A stretch of DNA of 8,303 bases from Dysgonamonadaceae bacterium (GCA_031276105.1 JAISNS010000231.1:1-8303); one strand, 5' to 3'. Numbered from the stretch's first letter, positions 1 through 7,603 are shown. Notes: generated by a model not told the origin, from the sequence alone. Translations and numbers: made by a program.

Positions 1-96
1 GCCGTTTTTGTTGATACTCTGAAAAGAAAATGTTTGCGCTGTTACGCTAAGTGCGAAAACAGCCATTGATACAAAAAAAATAATTGACTTTTTCAT
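1..96 (-). CDS. N-terminus of an exported protein (partial)
   Basis: The first 32 codons of a gene that runs off the left edge, read on the complement from ATG at 96-94. The peptide has a basic start (MKKS), a hydrophobic core IIFFVSMAVFALSV and a likely signal peptidase I site, VTA|QT, so the product is predicted to leave the cytoplasm. The mature part visible (QTFSFQSINKNG) is too short for family assignment. The gene lies downstream of the left leader module: that module's promoter (376-407), small ORF (237-347) and terminator-like hairpin (158-196) all precede it on the same strand. I see no clear separate promoter in 97-157; the nearest -7-like string, near 119-126, is imperfect and has no -33 partner. 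The start codon is chosen because it is the ATG directly before a canonical signal sequence. Confidence 0.75.
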   Translation of the reverse strand, partial: MKKSIIFFVSMAVFALSVTAQTFSFQSINKNG

Positions 97-157
97 TGGA
101 TAAATATTTTTAAATTAAACAAATTAATACTATTAGTTGTTCGTTCATTTTTGACAG

Positions 158-196
158 AAAAAAACTGCCGCATCTCTTGGTATGGAGACACGACAG
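158..196 (-). terminator. Terminator-like hairpin in the leader of the left exported-protein gene
   Basis: On the complement, an 11-bp stem pairs 196-186 (CTGTCGTGTCT) with 175-165 (AGATGCGGCAG). Three pairs are G-U. The loop is 10 bases (185-176), and seven T residues follow directly (164-158). This is the layout of an intrinsic terminator. It lies between the small ORF stop (237) and the exported-protein start (96), so it could attenuate transcription into that gene. The G-U pairs make the stem only moderately stable. Confidence 0.5.
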
Positions 197-224
197 GTGT
201 TGTTTATTTGAAAAAAATTTCTTA

Positions 225-234
225 CGCGCGCGCG
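225..234. repeat. (CG)5 tract
   Basis: Ten bases of strictly alternating C and G, ten bases from the end of the (GT)14 tract. Alternating purine-pyrimidine DNA of both kinds can adopt left-handed Z-DNA under negative supercoiling. The tract lies just after the stop codon of the left small ORF. Confidence 0.7.
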
Positions 235-236
235 TT

Positions 237-347
<111 letters not shown>

Positions 348-375
348 ATTTATTGTTGTTTTACAAAAACAGGGG

Positions 376-407
376 CAAATGTAATGGGTTTAATCGGATT
401 GTGCAAA
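376..407 (-). promoter_or_regulatory. Bacteroidota-type promoter of the left leader module
   Basis: On the complement the -7 box is TACATTTG (383-376), an exact match to TAnnTTTG. TTTG (407-404) lies 20 bases upstream. The predicted transcription start is near 370, giving a 5' leader of roughly 20-25 bases before the small ORF. The same boxes and spacing occur in the right copy. Confidence 0.7.
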
Positions 408-475
408 TATTCGGCTAATTTTTTTTAGTGCGAAGCGAATAGTCCTCAAAAAAAGATTTAGCCTGTTTTTATCTG

Positions 476-509
476 TTTGTGTGTAATTGGAAATTTAATG
501 CTAACTTTG
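476..509 (+). promoter_or_regulatory. Promoter of the small lipoprotein gene
   Basis: TAACTTTG at 502-509 matches the Bacteroidota -7 box exactly. A TTTG at 476-479 is a plausible -33 element with a slightly long spacer of 22 bases. The start codon at 541 is 31 bases downstream of the -7 box, which fits a short untranslated leader. Confidence 0.6.
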
Positions 510-540
510 CAAACACATTAATCATAAATACTGATTCAAC

Positions 541-921
541 ATGAGAAAGATTTGTTTAATTTTATTTGCAAGTGCAGTAATGATTTCATTTACTGCTTGT
601 AACAACGTGAAAAAAGCGGATGAAAGCGCACCCGCTGTTACAGAAACAACAGAAACGGCGCCAAAGGAAGAGGAAACGGTTGCGCCGCCGGTAGTAAAAA
701 CGCCTGAAGAAGCCTTGAAAGATTTTGAGGCATACGTAAAAGAGTACGCGGAAGCCAATAACAACAAACTGAAAGATATTCAGAAATATCAATCGTTGGC
801 TATACGCTCGCAACAGGAAGTGGCCGATATGGAACGCTTGAAAATTGATTTTAATAAGAAACAGTTGGCTCGCTACGAAAAAGCGAAAAAGTTAATCGAA
901 GAAATTAATAAAGTCAAGTAA
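541..921 (+). CDS. Small predicted lipoprotein with a coiled-coil-like C-terminus
   Basis: 126 residues. The N-terminus has a basic start and hydrophobic core ending in S-F-T-A-C at residues 16-20, a slightly non-standard lipobox (Phe at -3), so Cys20 is the likely acylated residue. Residues 25-58 are rich in Glu, Thr, Pro, Ala and Val and look like a flexible linker. Residues 59-126 are highly charged and helical (Lys, Glu, Ala, Asp, Gln) with a heptad-like pattern, suggesting a coiled coil. It is preceded by an exact -7 box at 502-509 and followed by a strong hairpin terminator at 945-984. It converges on the efflux channel gene and so is not part of that operon. No family is recognised. 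A periplasm-facing envelope role is inferred only from the lipobox and helix content; a functional link to the pump is not shown. Confidence 0.8.
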   Translation: MRKICLILFASAVMISFTACNNVKKADESAPAVTETTETAPKEEETVAPPVVKTPEEALKDFEAYVKEYAEANNNKLKDIQKYQSLAIRSQQEVADMERLKIDFNKKQLARYEKAKKLIEEINKVK

Positions 922-944
922 CAGGCGCAGGGCTGAGATTTTAG

Positions 945-984
945 AAAGGAGTTGTACGGAAATAAACGATACAACTCCTTTTTT
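945..984. terminator. Bidirectional terminator between convergent genes
   Basis: A perfect 12-bp stem pairs 945-956 (AAAGGAGTTGTA) with 970-981 (TACAACTCCTTT) around a 13-base loop. On the + strand the stem runs into a T tract (979-984), giving a good intrinsic terminator for the lipoprotein gene. On the complement it starts two bases past the channel gene stop codon (989-987) and has a weaker T tract, so it probably ends the efflux operon as well. Confidence 0.85.
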
Positions 985-986
985 AG

Positions 987-2396
987 TTATACACTTTTCC
1001 ACTCTGCCGCTTTCTTGTAATATTCGGCTATTGCGGAAACGTAGGCGTCTTGCTGCTGTTGAAGCAGGTTTTGGGCTTCGAGCAAGTCGGAGATGGTAAC
1101 GAGTCCGGCATTATAGTTGTCGCGACTGATTTTCAGGTTTTCTTCGGCTGCGGCTATTGATTTTTTTGCTATCAGCGCTTGATTATACGCCTCGTTTACC
1201 TGATTACGAATGTTTTGCATCCGAATCAAAAGCAATTCGGCTTTTTCTTTCTTCGTGTTTTCTGCCGCTTGCTGTTCGAGTTTTTTACGTTTGACAGCGT
1301 GAGAGCCGCCCCACCAATCCGTAATCGGAACGGAAACAGTGACGAACACCATTCCGAAATTGTTTTTCATTCCGTTGCCGGTATGCAAATCGAAATTCAT
1401 ATAGTTGTAGCCCGCACCGACGGCGATTGTGGGCAGATTTTTGCCGATTTCCATTTGCGTTTGCATTTTGGCAATTTCAACGTTTTTGTCTAATAATTTG
1501 TATTCGGGGCGGTTTTCTACATTGTCCGTCATTTCCGCAAACGCGGGAAATGCCTCGTCATCCGGGGAATTGCGGGCCAAGCCCGCAATGACAGCAGGGG
1601 GTTCAATGTTGAAACTGCCGGCGGGAATACCAATCATTTGCGCCAAAGCGAGTTTAAGCTCTTGCATACCGTTTTCGGCTTTCGAGCGGTTGGCGGCGAG
1701 ACGGTTTTGTTCGAGTTCTACGCGCAAAAGGTCGTTGCGGGTGGTCAGTCCTGCATCAACGGCAACTTTGACGTCGGAAAGAATGTGGGCAAGCATTGTT
1801 TCGGAATTTTCAATGGTTTTCATTTTTTCCTGCAACGAAACGAATTGCCAAAAATAGCGTTCCGTTGTGAGCAATACTTCGTTTTCGGTCAGTTGCTTTT
1901 GCAACTTGCGAACTTCTACGCCTGCTTTGGCAAGGCGGTTTCCTGTTACGATTTGCCCGCCTGCAAAAATGGGTTGCGTTGCGGTAAGGCCTGCGATAAT
2001 GCCGTTTTTCATGGCTTCAATTTTTGCCGGCTCTTGATTTTGCAAGCCCGTAAGAGCGGCGGGGTCAATGGGTGCGCCGTTCATCATTGCCCATCCGATT
2101 AACGGGGTAAGTACATTGGTCAGCGGCTGCATTTGTGCCGACATATCCATTTCCATTTTTACCATTGGTTTGTTGGCGACAAAACCGTTGGCAGAAGCGC
2201 TTATGCTTGGAAAATACTTGGTAAATGCCTCTTTTTGTTGTTGTTTGGAACTTTCAACTGCGATTTCGGCATTTTTCGTCTGCGCATTGTTTTTCAATGC
2301 CAATTCTTTACACTTTTCGAGTGTAAAAACCTCCTGCGAAAGAGCAGGGATTGTTGTTATTGCTAACAAAACGATTGATAAAGCGAACTTTTTCAT
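987..2396 (-). CDS. TolC-family outer-membrane efflux channel
   Basis: 469 residues, within the usual size for TolC-like outer-membrane factors. A signal peptide ends near ALS|QE (residues 20/21). The mature protein begins FTLEKCKELALKNNAQ, the typical opening helix of the family, and shows the expected two-fold repeat: first half about 22-265, second half about 294-469 starting at ENRPEYKLLDKNVEIA. Long Ala/Gln/Glu-rich helices and the late motif YNAGLVTISDLLEAQNLL (428-445) are characteristic. The trimer would form the outer-membrane exit duct for the adaptor and RND pump encoded just upstream. The start lies one base after the pump stop, pointing to translational coupling. Oddity: residues about 268-292 (IAGLARNSPDDEAFPAFAEM...) come from a palindromic repeat inserted in frame between the two halves. 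A Met-rich stretch at 78-89 (MVKMEMDMSAQM) is also notable. Substrate cannot be told from the sequence. Confidence 0.93.
   Translation of the reverse strand: MKKFALSIVLLAITTIPALSQEVFTLEKCKELALKNNAQTKNAEIAVESSKQQQKEAFTKYFPSISASANGFVANKPMVKMEMDMSAQMQPLTNVLTPLIGWAMMNGAPIDPAALTGLQNQEPAKIEAMKNGIIAGLTATQPIFAGGQIVTGNRLAKAGVEVRKLQKQLTENEVLLTTERYFWQFVSLQEKMKTIENSETMLAHILSDVKVAVDAGLTTRNDLLRVELEQNRLAANRSKAENGMQELKLALAQMIGIPAGSFNIEPPAVIAGLARNSPDDEAFPAFAEMTDNVENRPEYKLLDKNVEIAKMQTQMEIGKNLPTIAVGAGYNYMNFDLHTGNGMKNNFGMVFVTVSVPITDWWGGSHAVKRKKLEQQAAENTKKEKAELLLIRMQNIRNQVNEAYNQALIAKKSIAAAEENLKISRDNYNAGLVTISDLLEAQNLLQQQQDAYVSAIAEYYKKAAEWKSV
1530..1596 (-). repeat. Palindromic repeat inserted in frame in the channel gene
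   Basis: Two hairpins lie side by side. One pairs 1569-1577 (ATTGCGGGC) with 1581-1589 (GCCCGCAAT), nine perfect pairs around CAA. The other pairs 1530-1538 (CATTTCCGC) with 1543-1552 (GCGGGAAATG), with one bulged G. The first unit matches intergenic DNA at 8082-8109 at 26 of 28 positions, including the flanking ATGACAG. On the coding strand it reads VIAGLARNSP, a peptide signature I associate with dispersed bacterial palindromic repeats. It sits at the junction of the two TolC halves, a tolerant periplasmic site, and keeps the frame open. Confidence 0.8.
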
Positions 2397-2397
2397 T

Positions 2398-5300
2398 TTA
2401 ATTTTTAACTAATTGTTTATCCTGTTTTTTATACATTAACCAATATACTAACGGCATCACGGTAACAATAAAAATCATGGTGATAAGCGTACCGAAAAAG
2501 ATAATTGCCGCCATTGGCGACCACATCGGGCTTTGGCTGATAATCATCGGCAAAACGCCCATTGCGGCAACGGCGGAAGTGAGAAAAATGGGACGCATAC
2601 GGCGTTTGCCTCCGTCAATGGCGGCTTGCCGTACGGTTTCGCCTTTCTTAAACCGCAGATATTCAATGTAGTCGTACATTATTATCCCGTTGCGGACAAT
2701 AATGCCCACCAAACCGATAATCCCCAACAGAGCAAAAGCGTTAAAGTCTATATGCAACACCCACACGCCAAAACCTGCTCCAAAGACACAAAGTATAGCC
2801 GAAGCAAGTACCAATGTAGCCAATTTAAGTTTTTTGAAGTGGAAAATAAGAATCAGGTAAATGATTAAAAATGCGATACCAACGCCTAAAATAAGCGGCG
2901 TCATGGTTTTTGTGTCTTGTTCCTTGACGCCTCCGTATTCCAATTTCATATTCGGCGGAAGTTGCGGCAAAATTTCGGTATCTACCTGTTTGAAAATTTT
3001 ACGCAATACGCGATTTATATTTTCGCCCCGTTTTATATCGGCCATTACCGTAAGCGTACGCAATCCGCTGCGGTGCGAAAGGGTGTTTTCGTTCCATTCG
3101 GGCGAAATTTTGCCGATTTGCCGCAAAGGAACAGCGCTACCAAACACGCCTGAGACAGGCACGTTTTCCAAATCGGAAATTGTTTTGTCGGCGTTTTGCG
3201 GCACAAGGCAAACCGGCACTTGATAGCTGCCTTCCCACACATCGCTGATTTTCATTCCTGTTAAACCTTGCGAAACGCCAAGCGAAACAAGTGTTTTGTT
3301 AATTCCCAAACGCGACATTTCTTCCTGATTGAGTTCTATTTTCGTACTTTGCACAGGCGTTTCAAAACTTGTACGCACCCACAAACATTCGTCTTGCTCT
3401 CGCAGATATTGTTCAATTTGTTCTGCCTGCAATTTCAATTCTTCAATATTGTCACTTACCAAACGGACTTCAAACGGCGCATCGCTTTCCTGAAAATCAA
3501 GTTGTTTAAATCGTATATAACATTCGGGAAAACGGAAAGCGTAAGTGTTTGTATAATCGTCGAGCATTGCTTCGGTTGCCTTGTCCGACGTGGTATTGAC
3601 GATGAATTGAGCGTAATTTTTGGCGGGAATATGCGGCGTGTAAAGAAAATGAAAACGCGGCGAACTCGTGCCGAGAAACGCCGTAACGGATTTCACGCGA
3701 CGGTCTTCCCGCAAAATATTTTCCAAACTGTCGGCAACGGCGATTGTTTTTTCGAGCGTACTGCCTTCGGGCAAATATATTTCAACGGCAAACTGGTCGC
3801 GATCGGCCGCAGGCATCGTTCGCATCGGCACAAGGGTAAACAGCAATGCACCCACAACAATGCTCAAAACCACAATAAGTAAAGTCGTTTTTGGAAAAGC
3901 AAAAACTTTTTTCAATAATTTTTCATACGAATGTTGGACAACATCAAGAAAAGAACGGCGTTTTTTCAGCGTTTCGGCGTTCGGCATGTGCAGTCCTTTT
4001 TTTATCAGAAAATATTGAATTATCGGAATCACCAGAACGCCCACAAAGAGTGAAGAAAACAGCGAAATACAAACAGTCCAAGGGAAATGCGTAATCATAT
4101 CGTGTATATAACCGCTGGTTGTAAGCAAAATCGGGATAAACGTTATCGTTATGGCCAGCGTTGCCGAAAAAATGGACTTGAAATATTCCTGAACGCTGTG
4201 GATAGCGGCTGTCCACCGGTCAATGCCCTCGTCGAGTTTGTCGATGTAATTATCAACCACGACAATGGTATCATCGACAATAATTCCCAACATAGCCATC
4301 AGCGCCGCCAAAGTAACGAAATTGAGCGGAATACCTACCGCATACATTACCACAAAAGTGATGGCAATGGTAATCGGAATAGACATCGCCGAAACCAACG
4401 ACACGCGAAACGGCAACAGCACAACAATTACCAACACAACGGCAAAAACGGCAATCAACAATTCTTTCAGAAAGGTAAAAATTGATTTTGCTACAACTTC
4501 GGGCTGGTCGGCAATGCGGTCGATGTGAACGCTTGCGGGCAGTTCGCTTTTGAAATCAGCCAAAACTTGATTGACTTCCTTGCCGAAAGTGATGATATTG
4601 GCTTTCGGATTAACTTCAATCGACAGCAACACGCAACGCCTGTCGTTGTGGGCGATGTAACTGTCAGGCGTGGGATATTCGCGCACCACTCGCCCTATGT
4701 CTTTTACCCGTACAACGTTTCCCTGCGGGTCGGAAAAAATAATTTGATCGGCAATTTCCTGTTCGGTTTGATAGGTTTCGGCAATGTGTATCGGCGAAAT
4801 GCCCTGCCGGGTTTCCAACGAACCGCTAACGGTGGTAAAACCCTGTGCAAATAAATTGGCGGTAAGCATTTTAGAAGCAACGCCGTAAGCCGACAGTTTT
4901 TCGTTGTCTATATAAACGGTAATTTGTTCTTTTTGTGAACCGTAACGCTGCACGTTTGCCACGTCGGGCACGGCACGCAGGCGGTCTTCGAGATTGTCGC
5001 AATACGCATCAATTTGGCGGTACGTTTTATCTTCTGCTTCCATTGTTACCAATATCGCCGACACATCGCCGAAATTATCATTGACCGCCACTGCCAACAC
5101 GCCCGGAGGCAAAGAGGATTTGAACGCAGAAATGCCGTGTTTTATTTTACTCCAAACAACGTTGTTATCTTTCACGTCATCTGCCAAATCGACAAAAATA
5201 TAGCACACCCCGTCTTTGGTTTGCGAAGCGGTTGTGTGGCGATTTACTTCCGAATATGTAAAAAGATAGCGTTCGAGCGGTTGGGTCAGTTGTTCTTCTA

Positions 5301-5487
5301 CCTGTTGAGTAGTTGCGCCCGGAAATACGCCTACTACAAGTCCTTTGCGGACAATATATCCGGGCATTTCCTGCTTGGGCATTTTTATCAGAGAATAAAT
5401 ACCGCCAATAAACAGCGCTGCCACCAACAAAATGATAATTTGCCTGTTTATTAAGGCCCATTCTATGATTTTATTGTTTTTGCTCAT
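2398..5487 (-). CDS. RND-family inner-membrane efflux pump
   Basis: 1029 residues, the normal length for hydrophobe/amphiphile (AcrB-like) RND permeases. The layout is the family's: TM1 about 15-33, periplasmic domain about 34-335, TM2-TM6 about 340-495, TM7 about 533-552, second periplasmic domain about 555-860, TM8-TM12 about 862-1017. TM4 carries the proton-relay pair Asp405-Asp406 in LGIIVDDTIVVVDN. In TM10, where AcrB has its essential Lys940, this protein has Arg932 (GIIVRNGIIMYDY). The early motif PKQEMPGY (residues 37-44) follows TM1 as usual. It would pump substrates from the periplasm or membrane to the channel using the proton motive force, coupled by the adaptor. Its start is 10 bases after the adaptor stop and its end one base before the channel start, so the three genes form one operon. 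The Asp-Asp pair favours drug-type rather than metal-type (CzcA) pumps, but substrates are unknown. Confidence 0.95.
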   Translation of the reverse strand: MSKNNKIIEWALINRQIIILLVAALFIGGIYSLIKMPKQEMPGYIVRKGLVVGVFPGATTQQVEEQLTQPLERYLFTYSEVNRHTTASQTKDGVCYIFVDLADDVKDNNVVWSKIKHGISAFKSSLPPGVLAVAVNDNFGDVSAILVTMEAEDKTYRQIDAYCDNLEDRLRAVPDVANVQRYGSQKEQITVYIDNEKLSAYGVASKMLTANLFAQGFTTVSGSLETRQGISPIHIAETYQTEQEIADQIIFSDPQGNVVRVKDIGRVVREYPTPDSYIAHNDRRCVLLSIEVNPKANIITFGKEVNQVLADFKSELPASVHIDRIADQPEVVAKSIFTFLKELLIAVFAVVLVIVVLLPFRVSLVSAMSIPITIAITFVVMYAVGIPLNFVTLAALMAMLGIIVDDTIVVVDNYIDKLDEGIDRWTAAIHSVQEYFKSIFSATLAITITFIPILLTTSGYIHDMITHFPWTVCISLFSSLFVGVLVIPIIQYFLIKKGLHMPNAETLKKRRSFLDVVQHSYEKLLKKVFAFPKTTLLIVVLSIVVGALLFTLVPMRTMPAADRDQFAVEIYLPEGSTLEKTIAVADSLENILREDRRVKSVTAFLGTSSPRFHFLYTPHIPAKNYAQFIVNTTSDKATEAMLDDYTNTYAFRFPECYIRFKQLDFQESDAPFEVRLVSDNIEELKLQAEQIEQYLREQDECLWVRTSFETPVQSTKIELNQEEMSRLGINKTLVSLGVSQGLTGMKISDVWEGSYQVPVCLVPQNADKTISDLENVPVSGVFGSAVPLRQIGKISPEWNENTLSHRSGLRTLTVMADIKRGENINRVLRKIFKQVDTEILPQLPPNMKLEYGGVKEQDTKTMTPLILGVGIAFLIIYLILIFHFKKLKLATLVLASAILCVFGAGFGVWVLHIDFNAFALLGIIGLVGIIVRNGIIMYDYIEYLRFKKGETVRQAAIDGGKRRMRPIFLTSAVAAMGVLPMIISQSPMWSPMAAIIFFGTLITMIFIVTVMPLVYWLMYKKQDKQLVKN

Positions 5488-5497
5488 CGTGTAATTT

Positions 5498-6538
5498 TTA
5501 ATTCGTGATTGTAATTTTTGTTCCTTCGCTAATTTTCAAAAAGCCCTCTGTAATGATTTTGTCGCCTGCCGAAAGTCCGTTTGTTGCCACAATGCCGTTG
5601 TTGGTCAGGTCGCCGGTTTCTACCCATTGCCGTTTGGCAACGCCGCCGTCTGCCACCCAAACGTATTGTTTGCCGTCTGTCGAGATTTGTATAACGCGGT
5701 TAGGAACAACTATTTTCTGTGTTTGTGTATCGGACGAGACGAAACTTGTTTCCACTTTGCAAATCATTCCGGGCATTAAGGTTGATTGCGGGTTTGCAAT
5801 TTCAATTTTCGCCTCGTAGGTGTGCGATATGGCGTTTGCCGATATGCCTTTCATTGCAATTTTGCCTGTAAAAACGGCGTTGTCGAGTGCGGAAACCGTA
5901 ACCGTTGCCTGCTGTCCTTCGGCAATGCTGCCGATTTCGTTTTCAGGCACAGCGATTTTCACAAAAACCGTTTCCACTGTAACCAACTTAAACGCTTCCA
6001 TGCCCGGCATTACATTTGTTCCCGGTTCAATTCCGCGTTTGGCTATAACGCCGTTGCGCGGTGCATACAACTTGCAGTCGGCCACATTTTTGCGGGCAAT
6101 TTCCACCTGCGATTTTGCCTGCTGCAAACCGCTTTCCACTTCCACAAGTTTAATGTCGGGCAACGAGCCGTTTTCGTGAACTTTCACAAGCCGGTTGTAA
6201 GCGTCTTGCGCCTTGTTTAACTGTGCCGAAGAGCCGTCGAGCACATGTTGGACGGTAGCGCTGTTGAGCGTGGCGAGCAAGCGCCCTTTTTGTACCCGCT
6301 GCCCTTCCTGCACAAAAACTTCTTCCACCGTTCCCATAAGCGAAAACGAAAGCGAAACGGCGGTGGATTCTTCTACCGTACCGACATAATTTTGCCGGTT
6401 TGCCGTTTGCATAGCGGCAATTTCCAATACTTTAACCGGGATCGTTTTGTCCTGTTGTCCGGCTGATTTGTTTTTGTTACAAGCAGATAAAAACACGCAG
6501 ACTGCTGCAATACAGATAAAATACACTCTTTTATTCAT
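5498..6538 (-). CDS. RND periplasmic adaptor (membrane fusion) lipoprotein
   Basis: 346 residues. A signal sequence ends in LSAC (residues 17-20), a standard lipobox, so Cys20 should be lipid-anchored. The domain order is that of AcrA/HlyD-type adaptors. A first lipoyl half-motif, GTVEEVFVQEGQRVQKGRLLA, lies at about 69-89. A helical hairpin covers about 93-153 (Ala/Gln/Lys-rich). The second lipoyl half, LYAPRNGVIAKRGIEPGTNV, is at about 157-176, and beta-barrel and membrane-proximal regions extend to the end, including VPENEIGSIAEGQ and LMPGMICKVE. It would bridge the RND pump and the TolC-like channel. It is the first gene of the operon. Its ATG lies 30 bases downstream of an exact -7 box (complement of 6569-6576), in the control region shared with the divergent AraC-family gene, so control by that protein is likely. 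Confidence 0.93.
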   Translation of the reverse strand: MNKRVYFICIAAVCVFLSACNKNKSAGQQDKTIPVKVLEIAAMQTANRQNYVGTVEESTAVSLSFSLMGTVEEVFVQEGQRVQKGRLLATLNSATVQHVLDGSSAQLNKAQDAYNRLVKVHENGSLPDIKLVEVESGLQQAKSQVEIARKNVADCKLYAPRNGVIAKRGIEPGTNVMPGMEAFKLVTVETVFVKIAVPENEIGSIAEGQQATVTVSALDNAVFTGKIAMKGISANAISHTYEAKIEIANPQSTLMPGMICKVETSFVSSDTQTQKIVVPNRVIQISTDGKQYVWVADGGVAKRQWVETGDLTNNGIVATNGLSAGDKIITEGFLKISEGTKITITN

Positions 6539-6568
6539 ACATTTTTTTGAATTATTATTTTACGGCTG

Positions 6569-6576
6569 CAAAAATA
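6569..6576 (-). promoter_or_regulatory. -7 box of the efflux operon promoter
   Basis: On the complement this reads TATTTTTG, an exact match to TAnnTTTG, 30 bases before the adaptor ATG. No TTTG is found at the expected -33 position (near 6596-6600). Instead the direct-repeat operator candidate (6596-6627) begins there. A promoter lacking its -33 element next to an AraC-type site is what an activator-dependent promoter would look like. Confidence 0.55.
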
Positions 6577-6595
6577 CGGCTTTTCGCACGGTTGA

Positions 6596-6627
6596 ATCGG
6601 CATAAAATAATGAGGTATCGGTATAAA
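6596..6627. promoter_or_regulatory. Direct-repeat operator candidate for the AraC-family regulator
   Basis: ATCGGCATAAA (6596-6606) and ATCGGTATAAA (6617-6627) agree at 10 of 11 positions. Their starts are 21 bases apart, two helical turns. AraC-family proteins commonly bind tandem half-sites at about this spacing. The pair lies between the divergent promoters, at the missing -33 position of the efflux operon and extending upstream of it, and close to the -33 position of the regulator's own promoter. Confidence 0.55.
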
Positions 6628-6640
6628 GCGCCGAAACTGA

Positions 6641-6659
6641 AAAGTTATGCGTAACTTTG
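6641..6659 (+). promoter_or_regulatory. Regulator promoter -7 box inside a palindrome
   Basis: TAACTTTG (6652-6659) is an exact Bacteroidota -7 box, 21 bases before the chosen ATG at 6681. It forms one arm of a perfect palindrome, AAAGTTA (6641-6647) TGCG TAACTTT (6652-6658). No TTTG is seen at the -33 position. A protein binding the palindrome would block this promoter, so autoregulation or a second repressor is possible. Confidence 0.5.
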
Positions 6660-6680
6660 TACAATTTTATTTCAGAAAAT

Positions 6681-7580
6681 ATGACAAAGAAAGTAACACA
6701 AGTAAGTTCTGCCGAAATTTTCAAAACATTTGAAAACGAGAGTATTGAAGACGTTTTATTTGTTTCCGACAATATATGGGATATTGCTTTTTTCGATAAA
6801 ATAGGAAAAGAAAATATCCTGCATTTTCCGTTTCGCACCAACGAAGTGATTATGATTGTGTGTGTCGGGGGATATTTGAAAGCGAAATTGGAAACAAGAA
6901 ATTTTACGCTCGAAAAGAATGCCGTATTAGTGATTTTGCCCAATAAGATATTTGAAATAACCGAAATAACGCCTGATTTCAGAGCGATTTGCTTTATTAT
7001 GAAAGTGAGTTTTTGGGATAAAACAGACAGTTTTTTAGAGGCAATGGAACTGCAACAGCATTTTTTCAACGAAGGCGGAATGAAATTGCTCGACAGCAAT
7101 ATGGATGAAATAGTTACGATTTACCGGTTAATTAAAAATAAGATTGCAGAAAAAGGACTTTTTGGCCGGCAAATCATTCAACAATATATCAATGCGCTGT
7201 TTTACAACGTATATGCAATTTTTCAGCAACAAAATGCACAAGAAGCAACGGAAAAACCATCGGCAAAAGAATATGTTTTTGAGCAGTTTATACGGTTGGT
7301 GGAACGCAATTACAAGCAGGAGCGGGAAATTGATTTTTATGCCAAGCGTTTGCATTTAACCGGCAAATACTTGTCGGCGCTGATACGCTTGGCAAGCGGC
7401 AAAACGGCGGCGCAGTGGATACGCGAATACTTGATAATGGAAGCGCGAACACTGCTAAAATCGGGCAAGATGTCCATTCAACAAGTGAGCAACGAGTTAA
7501 ATTTTTACGACCAATCGCACTTCGCCGCGTTTTTCAAAAAGTATGCGGACTGTTCGCCAAGAGAATATCAGAAAATGTGA
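6681..7580 (+). CDS. AraC/XylS-family transcriptional regulator
   Basis: 299 residues from ATG 6681. A TTG eight codons upstream (6657) keeps the frame open but lies inside the -7 box (6652-6659), so it cannot be in the transcript. Residues about 45-115 look like a small beta-rich sensing domain (FPFRTNEVIMIVCVGGY, NFTLEKNAVLVILPN), as in cupin-type AraC proteins. Residues about 198-297 form the DNA-binding domain with two helix-turn-helix units: EIDFYAKRLHLTGKYLSALI (216-235) and SIQQVSNELNFYDQSHFAAF (265-284), followed by the family ending SPREYQK. It is transcribed divergently from the efflux operon across 142 bases that contain a 21-bp-spaced direct repeat, so it is most likely the operon's local activator and perhaps its own regulator. 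The inducer is unknown. Confidence 0.93.
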   Translation: MTKKVTQVSSAEIFKTFENESIEDVLFVSDNIWDIAFFDKIGKENILHFPFRTNEVIMIVCVGGYLKAKLETRNFTLEKNAVLVILPNKIFEITEITPDFRAICFIMKVSFWDKTDSFLEAMELQQHFFNEGGMKLLDSNMDEIVTIYRLIKNKIAEKGLFGRQIIQQYINALFYNVYAIFQQQNAQEATEKPSAKEYVFEQFIRLVERNYKQEREIDFYAKRLHLTGKYLSALIRLASGKTAAQWIREYLIMEARTLLKSGKMSIQQVSNELNFYDQSHFAAFFKKYADCSPREYQKM

Positions 7581-7603
7581 GAGAAATAGCCCGATTATTT
7601 GCG

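Noticed and set aside
1179..1857. Long + strand open frames across the efflux genes
   Set aside because: They are antisense shadows of the TolC-like and RND genes, whose products have clear family signatures and operon spacing.
6657..6680. TTG start extending the AraC-family protein by eight residues
   Set aside because: The TTG overlaps the -7 box at 6652-6659, so it would lie upstream of the transcription start; ATG 6681 fits better.
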